A stretch of DNA of 64,000 bases from Gnetum montanum (lineage: Eukaryota; Streptophyta; Gnetopsida; Gnetales; Gnetaceae), in contig MNCI01036222.1 of assembly GCA_015680685.1 (NCBI GenBank), forward strand, positions 1-64,000, written 5' to 3'. Positions 56,310 to 64,000 of this stretch are shown in pieces. The notes under the pieces are model-generated. The model made no database searches, was not told the DNA's origin, and was given only the letters and a program-made list of their open reading frames with translations. Every line of letters begins with the position of its first letter. Position 1 is the stretch's first letter. The translations under genes and the position numbers were made by a program.

Positions 56310-57560
56310 GAGGGAAGGAAAAAGAAAGAAGCTAAATATGCATGTAAGAAGGGTAACAACAAAGTTGCTGTCATTGAAGAGGATGTGGATTCAAACACAG
56401 ACAATGATGGCAGATGAGAGATATGTCAATATGAACATCCTAAAGAATGTTACCTAGTAGTGTCACATTTGTAAGAGTCTGGGGTATATGCACTAAACCC
56501 ATGATTAAATAGATGGCAAACACCCTGAAGGTTACCTTATCCTCAAGGTAACCCAAGGCACTTCCACCAATCCTTGACATATTATCCGAGTAGAACTCCA
56601 CCAAAATTGAATGAATAGTATCAATAGTGGCAACACCCACAATCATGGGGGATGCCACTACCATGTGAACAATACCCTTACCATCAACATGATCCATACG
56701 GGTATTACGTTCAGTAGCTGATCTCTCCACATGACTCTACTAGTCAAGTTGCTCCTCAACCTCACTATCAGAATCACAAGTACTATAGAACTCCTTCTCC
56801 TAGGAGTGATGTTCTACATATGTATAATCCTTCTCATCTAATTGCAAGCTTCCTACCCAGCCACAACAGTGTAACACTACAAGGGTTGTCAATCTTCAAC
56901 CTACTGTTGGTTTAGAGAACCACAAAAAAAGAGACCTTTCTTTAAAACCAATAGTCCAACCATGTCCTTACAACCACAAGCGGCTAATTGTCCAAATTCC
57001 TTGTCATCATTTGAATCTTTGGAGCTTCCTTTGAATCAAAAGTCACATCCAATGCACATGGTCATGTTGACTCTTGCCATTTCTAATTGGATTAAAGCTG
57101 GCCATCTTCCTAGGAAATTTTCTGATCCTGGAAGTCCTCTTATATACTTGCAAATTTCTGGGAATGAAACTTGTAAAGTTCTTTTAGATTTAGGTTCTAG
57201 TGTTAACTTAATCTCTTAAGAAATGTACAAAGCATGGAACCTACCTCCACTAAAAAAGAGTAATATTCATTTAGAATTAGCTGACTAGTCCATCATTGTC
57301 CCATTAGGACTAGTGGAGGATATTGTCACCATTGTTTGTGCATGGTCGTATCCAGCTGATTTCCCAGTGATCCAAGTCAACAACTGTAAAGGGAACTTAC
57401 CAATCATAATGGGAAGAGCATGGATAAGCATGATTGATGCATGCCTAGAAATACATGATATTTCCCTAAAAATATCAAATGAAAATACATTTGGAAAGAT
57501 TGAAAAGAAGAAAGTTCCATGCATCACATATAGTGACATAGGGTGTAATTGCATGTAGAA
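56310..57560 (+). pseudogene. Knuckle, Pro-rich region and protease of element D
   Basis: The knuckle is degraded (EICQYEHPKECYLVVSHL; first Cys replaced by a stop). The protease reads HLPRKFSDPGSPLIYLQISG, VLLDLGSSVNLIS (active site D-L-G), then after a stop ADFPVIQVNNCKGNLPIIMG and KIEKKKVPCITYSD. Like A and C it has lost the D-S/T-G triad, each by a different change. Confidence 0.7.
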
Positions 57561-57856
57561 GTCCTAGTTTGTACAAAATTTAACATTGCCTACATGAAAT
57601 TGGTGTGCACAAATAACTGACATACAAAGATGCCTGTATGTAGTAGCCACAAGGTAGGAAGGCACCCAGTGGTTGACAGCTGACTAAGCGAGAAATTCAA
57701 CTCTATGCATGGAACCAACTAAGATCTTGATTTGTGCCTATATCAAGAGCATAGATACATTAGAGCAAGTCCATTGCCAACTTCCAAGTCTTGACCTCAA
57801 AAATATCAATTGGGGGAAGTTGAAAATTCCTAACAAGTTTAAGAAATGAGTTAAAA

Positions 57857-58740
57857 TTGTTGGCCACTGGTATGGAATACACATTTCTTAAGAATGGAAA
57901 ATCGGTAATCATTAACACTAAGCTCGCTCCTCAAAAAAAAGAAAGACTACTGAAGATGATAAAAAAATGGTTAAAAGCCTTTGCTTGGTCATATCCCAAA
58001 TTAATCGGAATAAATCTTAGGATATGCCAACATAGAATTTACACTGACTCCTCCATGAAGCCTCAACGACAACTACAAAGGTGACTGAACCCAAAGCTTA
58101 AGCAAGTGGTTAAAGAAAAAATTAAATAACTTCTAAAAGCTAGGTTCATCTACCCCATTGTTGATAGTGAATGGATTAGCCCATTAGTCATTGTGCCTAA
58201 AAAGGGAGGTAAATGGAGGATGTGTATAGACTTTAGACTACTAAACATGGGAGAATTTAAAGACCATTTTCCATTTCCATTCATTAACCAAGTCTTTGAT
58301 ACCATTACAAGGCATTGCTATTATAGTTTTTTGGATGGTTATAGTGGGTACAATGAAATTCAAATAGCACTAAAAGACCAAGCCAAGACTACATTCACAA
58401 GTCCTTGGGGGACATTTGCGTATAGGTAGATGTCATTTGGCTTGTGAAATTCCCTAACAACATTTCAATGTCTAGTTCTAAGTATATTTTAGTAGCAAAT
58501 AGGGAATGGTGTGGAGGTCTTTATGGATGATTTCTCCACCTATGGAGTGAACTTCAAACAAGCATTGTACCGACTAGAGCAAGTATTAAAATGATGTGTT
58601 GAAGCCAACTTAAGGCTCAATTGGAAAAAAAGCCATTTAATGGTCCAAGAAGGCATTGTATTAGGGCATAATATTTCACAAACAGGGATAGAGGTAGATC
58701 TTAAAAAGATTAAAGTCATCTAAGGAATCACTCATCAACC
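57857..58740 (+). pseudogene. Reverse transcriptase of element D
   Basis: It reads KKGGKWRMCIDFRLLNMGEF, HCYYSFLDGYSGYNEIQIAL, SPWGTFAYR, VEVFMDDFSTYG and IVLGHNISQTGIEVD. Stops occur in the MPFGL block and after ...LSIF. The region ends at 58735-58739 (TCAAC), where the thumb and RNase H are deleted and the integrase core follows. Confidence 0.85.
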
Positions 58741-59713
58741 TTTAGAACCCTTTGACATATGGCGTATTGATTTTATGGGGCCTATCACACCAATGTCCAA
58801 TGGAAAAGCCTACATTGTTGTTGTTGTTGACTATTTTACAAAGTGGGTAGAAGCAGTCACTATTACTGACTATACATCATCTACCACTGCACGATTTGTT
58901 CAACAACAAATCATGAATAGGTTTTTTGTGCCTTGTGCACTTATTTCTGATAATGGTACACATTTTACAAGTGTGACCTTTTAAAAATTAAAGTAACGCT
59001 TGGGAGTTGTGCATAAGCTGACTATACCATATCATCCTCAAGCGAATGGTCAAGCCAAGGTCACCAATATGGAGATCACAAAAATATTGAGACAAACCAT
59101 TAGCAAATATAGGAGAGACTGGAGCACCAAACTAAACGATGCTCTTTGGGCATACCACTCCACATGGAAACTCCCTATAGGCTATTTTCTCTATGAGTTA
59201 GTGTACGGTAAACTTCCAACACTTCCTATCCAAGCTAAGCTCCATATACTATCTATAGCATGTGACCTCAACTTTGACCTTAGTCAAGCACAGAAAGAAT
59301 GGTTAATGAACCTTAACTTGCTAGATGAAAATGGATTAGCCACCTTGTCATCCAAAAAATTGCAAAAGGCCTTTAACAAGCAATGTCATGGCCTAAGAAT
59401 TAGGAAAGTTACATACCAACTAGGAGATAAGTTTCTTTATTGGAATCCCACACATGTGCCACAAGGAACTAAATTTCAAATGCTATCGGAAGGACCTTAT
59501 ATCATTCATGAAACATTTCCTTCAGGGGCCATGATGATCTATAAACCTGAAAGCTTGGGTAGGAAGTTATTAGTCAACATCCAGCAAACTAAACCCTTCC
59601 ATGAGCCCAAAACAACCAGTATTAACACTATCTCTATTCATGAACAACCCTACTCATTATTTCAGATCTCCTCCTTCTTACTTAGTTGTGGGGGAGATGG
59701 CCATCAATGCTAA
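58741..59713 (+). pseudogene. Integrase core and C-terminal domain of element D
   Basis: The zinc-binding domain is absent. The core begins LEPFDIWRIDFMGPITP and includes VVVVDYFTKWVEAV (first Asp), LISDNGTHF (second Asp) and, after a stop at 58981-58983, PYHPQANGQAKVTNMEITKI (Glu). From 59000 the frame is open for 237 codons: LNDALWAYHSTWKLPIGYFL, the GKLPTLPIQ loop, RIRKVTYQLGDKFLYW and ILLEGPY-like SEGPYIIHETFPSGAM, the C-terminal domain seen nowhere else in the window. Confidence 0.85.
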
Positions 59714-61589
59714 TCATTTTAAGTCAGTTTTCTTTGGTCTTTTTTGTTTTGTTTTACACATTCTTCATCTTTACTTGTTTTATTTTACACCATTGTTAAC
59801 ATTTTTACTATTTCTTTCTCTATTACATTTTTTTTGAATTACTCTCACTCATCCTATAATAAGTGCTCATGATGGTGGATTATACTATAATGATGTTGAT
59901 TGCTAATGTTTAGTTTTTACCTTTGACTTTTAATGTTGATGCTAAGATATGGTTTCTTTTGATAAAACAGGCAATGGGTCCCCATCATCCATTCATCCAT
60001 ACAACTCTATAATCTTCCTTTGTTTTGGAAATGTATTGTCCATTTTTCTAAGCAAAATTATTAATAAATTTGTGGCTTGGTATTATTTAAATCGAGGAAA
60101 GATTCAAATGGATTGAAAAGGGTGTGACTTCAAGGGGATTCGACACATTTGTGCTGGCTATTCTCTTGGGTACTTGGATGTTTTTCACAAGTTTTCAGCC
60201 ATCTCACTCTTGACCAATATCAAGAAGTTGACTAAATCAAATAAGTCTTTGCATGATGTGGTTCTCACTTAAAACAAAAAAAAAAATAAAATAAAAAAAA
60301 ATTGGTGGGAATTCAAAGCACACCCCTTAGACACAATAAAGAAACATAGGCTACAAGCACTAGTTATGACACTAGAAAGACATGTTACCCATGCCTAAAG
60401 GTTCCTTCTAACTACTACCCTTCCTCACTTCCTGTTTCTCTATTCTTCTCCTTTTGGAATGGTGGTTGCTTTGTGGAAGCATTCTTGTTGCTTCAAGAGG
60501 ATGGATTGGTCAAGTGTGTTGATGTGAGGTCACTAGATGTGATTATTTTTAATTTAGATTTGGGCTGAATTTTATTAAGTCACCTTAATCACATACTACA
60601 CAAGGGACTTTACATGACATTAATTTTGGGATTCCATTCCATTTTATTCTCTCTTTTTGTATTGCTCTCCATATTCCACCTCATTGCTGATTTTATGATT
60701 AGTCTATATCTTGGTTGACACATTGTTATTATTTGGTAAATTCTTGTGGGTAAGTTCTTAACCATGGTTTGTGGGTTTATCAAGGCATAAAGGGAATAAG
60801 CCTACTTTGGGGAGGACATACTGGCATTCCTTTTTGGTGCAATTGTTAAGCTCTTTTCCTTAAACATTTTTTACAATCAACTATTTGTCGTTTCACCTCA
60901 TCCATGACATCCATTTTTCTTTTTGTTTTATTGGCTTCACTGTTGTTATTTCTCTCATATTTCTTGCTCTTTCATTTTCCACCCTATTGCTACTAGAGGT
61001 TTGCTCTTAGCTGTGGTGGCCTGTTGAAAAGTTTTCTATTTCATTACTTATTACATCCCTACACCTTGGGTAGTTATCAATTACAAACCTCTAACCCAGT
61101 ATTTACCATACCCACAGCCTAGCCAATGTGCTTCATACTAAGGCAAGGTATCAATTACATTATATCTTATCTATCCTTGCTAATTTGTGACTGTGTTGTG
61201 TGTGCAAATGGTGATCACATGAATAATAGACTAGGATAGGAGGGAGCACTCAAGATGGACTAGAGCTGGAGTGTTTATGCAAGGAACACGCTTAATCATG
61301 TGGCCATGGATAAACAACGATGTGCACAATTTTGACATTGGCAACAACGCACCTCATTTTCTTTTCTCTCTCTCTCTCTCTCTTTTCAAACTATCAAATG
61401 AGGATCTAGATGTCATCTATGTATAGTGTTCACCACAATGGTTATGAACACCAATGCTATAATATCTTTGTCGATTCATTTATCGGGCACTTGGAGTCTG
61501 TCATTCCATGTCACCATTAGTTTTTGTTTAGTCAATAATCCCATACCTTCCCAATATTTTGTAAGGAACTCAAGAATGAGTTTTCATTT
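59714..61589 (+). other. Non-coding 3' region of element D
   Basis: It aligns with 51411-53287 of element C. It contains an A-rich block (60270-60300) and (CT)n at about 61367-61383. No convincing coding sequence. Confidence 0.65.
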
Positions 61590-61602
61590 AGTCATGGGGG
61601 TA
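61590..61602 (+). other. Polypurine tract of element D
   Basis: AGTCATGGGGGTA ends at the LTR start TGATGAGTCTCAA. Confidence 0.8.
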
Positions 61603-62421
61603 TGATGAGTCTCAATATCGGACCTGCGATATTAGATCCCTGATATTAGGGTAGAACAAGTGATATCAGATATGTGATGTTGGAACCTATCTCGTTGCCT
61701 ATAAATAAGAGATATGGGCACTTGTTTTCACAGTTAGCTTCTTAGTCCCTTAGTGGAACTCTTGTAGTTTTCCCTTTCCAAAGTTAGAATTATTTCTGAG
61801 TGTCTGTAGTAGGGGTCATAAAGTGAATAGATCTTTATTCGAGCATTATGTACCTGAGCACACCTTGTGTCTAGAAATAAAGATAAAATTTGTGATAAAC
61901 CTTGCAACATTTAGAATAGCTTATTTATTGCATTTTATGTTATTTACTGTTATTTGATTAGTTGATTAATGTTATTTCTATTGACTTGTTAATTATCAAC
62001 AAATTAGCACACTTAGTATGACAACTTCAAGCATACGTGGAACACTTGGTAACCCAGTAATGACTAGCATTTGGTAATCCCAGTAGTGCTACACTAGTTC
62101 AGGATGTGTTCAGCAAGTGGGAATAGATGCTAGTGTTAGGACTAGTTAGAGCTTAGTTGATTAGTTAAATCAAATTAGTTACTCAATTATTTCAGTTCTC
62201 CATTTTAAGCACCAGGAACATAAAAAGCATAAAAATCATATACCTCAAGTTTACTTAAGCATACAATCATGCCTTACAAGTAATCTTGGGAAGACAACGA
62301 TTGCATAACTTATCCTTATTCTATGTAGGCACATAAGCACTTAATCCTTGGAGTTCGACTAGATCGTGCATGAATGCTCATATTCGTATGGTTGGGCATA
62401 GGGGTACCTCATCGCTCATTA
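61603..62421 (+). repeat. Last LTR of the C/D compound (probably D-C chimera)
   Basis: 819 bp. The start (TGATGAGTCTCAATATCGG and GGGTAGAACAAG in U3) follows D's 5' LTR; the end GGGGTACCTCATCGCTCATTA is closer to C's TACCTCGCTGCTCATCA than to D's TACTTCACTACTTATCA. ATAAC (62422-62426) follows. The TATA box is CCTATAAATAAG (61699-61710). Confidence 0.75.
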
Positions 62422-63440
62422 ATAACTAACAAAATGAAAAACTTCCTAGGGTAATTAAATTTCACCATTTAATCATAAAATATTTAGAAGATCTATTATT
62501 GGGCTCCAATAGTAGTAAAATAAATGATACAAAACTTTAATAAATATCCTATTAAGCAAATTGCGTTCACTTATGTAGAAAACTAACAAAAAAAATACTA
62601 ATAATAATAAGCTAATTTATTGAAATGCATCTTAAAATATTAAAGAATTAATCATATGCATTAAATTTAACAATTTAATTTATGAAAATTTCTAGATTGT
62701 GATACATATCTTTTGTTTTTAAGTCCCTAACTATGGATTAGATAGTTTGAACTTCCAAGGTAAGAACATTAAAATATATTTGAAGAGAGAAGACATTTAT
62801 CAACTCTTACTTTATATTACCATTAGAGTATCTCTAGAAGCTACTATTCTGTTGATACATATTGATGATGGTGTTAGATTAAACATGATCACATGAGATG
62901 TTATCAACTATCTTAGTCTCCATGATTAGGTAACTTTCAATGAAATCTACGCTTATTTTGTTTAAGTAGAGGTTATAGGTTCCATTTGATTATCTTTCAT
63001 GGTAGGCAATGTTGTATAATTTGAAGCCATATTTATGGTGATACATGAGTTTCTTGGTGTTAATGATATACTAGGATGTCCTTGGCTAGCTCAACATTGA
63101 GTCATGTCTTCTCCTATATATTAGGAGATATACATACTTGTTCATAATTGTGAGATAGTTATTTCTATGGACAAATAAATCCCAAGTGTTTCTTGCTTGA
63201 ATCAAGAAGCACAATGTTATCAACTTAGTAGTAAACTAGTTGATATTAAACTTGAAGCTATGCACAAGACTACAGTTTCTTTACTTAAGAAATCTAACGT
63301 TATCATTGAATTTGTAGACTTTGACAGTGAATCTCCTTTTGACATTGAGTTTATTAACTTAAGCCTAAGTGAACTAGATATATCCTCACCTAAGAAAAAG
63401 AATTATTTTATCCTTATTATTCTACTCAAAGGTTAATTTT
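62422..63440 (+). pseudogene. Old gypsy protease relic (element-E-like)
   Basis: About 63020-63125 reads EFLGVNDILGCPWLAQH in one frame, matching the LILGRPWLAQL protease end of element E. Shortly after comes NCEIVISMDK and an open 79-codon stretch (63197-63436) of uncertain identity that lines up with the post-protease linker. The first 500 bases are AT-rich without features. It is broken by stops and cannot be tied to an LTR. Confidence 0.45.
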
Positions 63441-63725
63441 CAACATGATAACCTTGGATCTATAAACTTTATCAATCTTCTTATTTATTACTTTTTGCTC
63501 ATCTAAGTGGTAGACATCTTCTAGTACTTGTTCGGATTGTCTTTTTCACTGCTTTTCTACTATTTACTATCATTAGGAAATGATGGTTAGTAAAAAAAAG
63601 TAACATTCTTATTTTAGTTTTTCTTTCTTTTAATCACTTATAATTAGTAGGTAATGTTAAACTAACAAGTGGTTATTAACTTTGATGTGACACTTTGATT
63701 TTTAGTTTTGACTGTGCAAAAGATG
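63441..63725. other. AT-rich DNA, nothing recognised
   Basis: Short stretch between the protease relic and the start of the next LTR. Confidence 0.4.
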
Positions 63726-64000
63726 GTGATGAATTGTGATTCATTAGACCATGATATTGCACCCGCGATATCGGGTATGCAATATCACAACTTGGCTACC
63801 GATATTGTATACACGATATCCTAGTTCCCGTGTGAGCCTATAAATACACAATGGGGTGCACAAGAAAGAGGGAACTTTTTCAGTAAGTTAGTTTTTAGTT
63901 AGTAGATAGAAATTAGTTCATTTTTAGTTCTTCTCAACCCTTTCTTCTAGTGCATGCCCACAGTGTGATGTAACTATACGTCACCTTTATTCGAGTGTGA
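63726..64000 (+). mobile_element. Start of a B-like LTR, plus strand, cut by window end
   Basis: TGATGAATTGTG at 63726 (or TGATTCATTAG at 63737) begins a U3 with palindromic units such as CGATATCGGGTATGCAATATC, then GAGCCTATAAATACACAATGG (TATA at 63838-63848) and the downstream sequence TGCACAAGAAAGAGG, all matching element B's LTR in reverse. No polypurine tract precedes it, so this is probably a 5' LTR or solo LTR extending right. Confidence 0.75.

Larger units (their letters stand above)
53623..62421 (+). mobile_element. Element D: related gypsy retrotransposon ending in a probably chimeric LTR
   Basis: 5' LTR 53623-54448, tRNA-Asp primer site, gag, protease, RT joined to integrase by an internal deletion, a 1.9-kb non-coding tail, polypurine tract and a last LTR 61603-62421. 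The sequence after the last LTR is ATAAC, C's target site, and not GTGAT as expected for D. The last LTR is therefore best explained as D's 3' LTR start fused to C's 3' LTR end by recombination. D is slightly closer to A in the start of its LTR (TGATGAGTCTC). Confidence 0.8.

Overview
This is plant nuclear DNA: AT-rich, intron-bearing, and dominated by decayed retrotransposons. The LTR-element primer-binding sites copy the 3' end of plant tRNA-Asp, as in Athila/Tat-type Ty3/gypsy elements. Retroelement density, long introns and an unusual non-LTR relic would suit a large seed-plant genome, perhaps a gymnosperm, but the sequence alone does not prove the species or clade. No bacterial-style operon, CRISPR array, rRNA or tRNA gene was seen.

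Four cellular genes are supported. (1) 2246-2785 (+): a 179-aa uncharacterised multi-pass membrane protein in a GC-rich island. (2) and (3) 12691-13695 (-) and 29382-30383 (-): tandemly duplicated, intact, secreted class-3 (GHSLG) lipases. (4) 37456-41163 (+): a four-exon gene, rebuilt here from splice sites, for a 168-aa Gln/Asn/Lys/Ser-rich protein with one C-terminal membrane segment.

The rest is mobile DNA. 1-988 is an LTR (G, minus strand) cut by the window edge. About 3965-10440 is a gag-protease Ty3/gypsy relic (E, plus strand). 14730-27979 is a nest: element B (minus strand, gag only) carries element A (15148-22293, minus strand, gag-protease only) inside its left LTR; A has two 831-bp LTRs and a GTTAC target duplication. 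This nest separates the two lipase copies. 31270-36146 is an L1-type LINE running into a 623-base N gap; its ORF1 and ORF2 overlap by ATGA. About 41800-44040 is an older non-LTR relic of a different lineage. 45163-62421 is a compound of two related plus-strand elements (C then D) in the order LTR, internal, partial LTR, full LTR, internal, LTR. The outermost ends share one ATAAC target duplication, which implies that D inserted into C's 3' LTR and that a later LTR-LTR recombination removed the remainder. 62422-64000 holds another gypsy protease relic and the start of a B-like LTR.

Elements A, B, C and D form one lineage. They share TATA-box promoters (CCTATAAATA) fed by arrays of GATATC-centred palindromes, a tRNA-Asp primer site, a TGGGGGTA polypurine tract, a compact Cys/His knuckle in gag and a roughly 2-kb non-coding 3' region. 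C and D once had full gag-pro-RT-RNaseH-INT sets but are broken by stops and deletions; A and B lost pol cleanly and look like non-autonomous gag-only derivatives. I see no obviously new defence or metabolic system. The most informative novelty is in retroelement structure (palindromic U3 arrays, the chimeric C/D compound, gag-only derivatives), in a possible tRNA-derived SINE family and in a fold-back element inside an intron.
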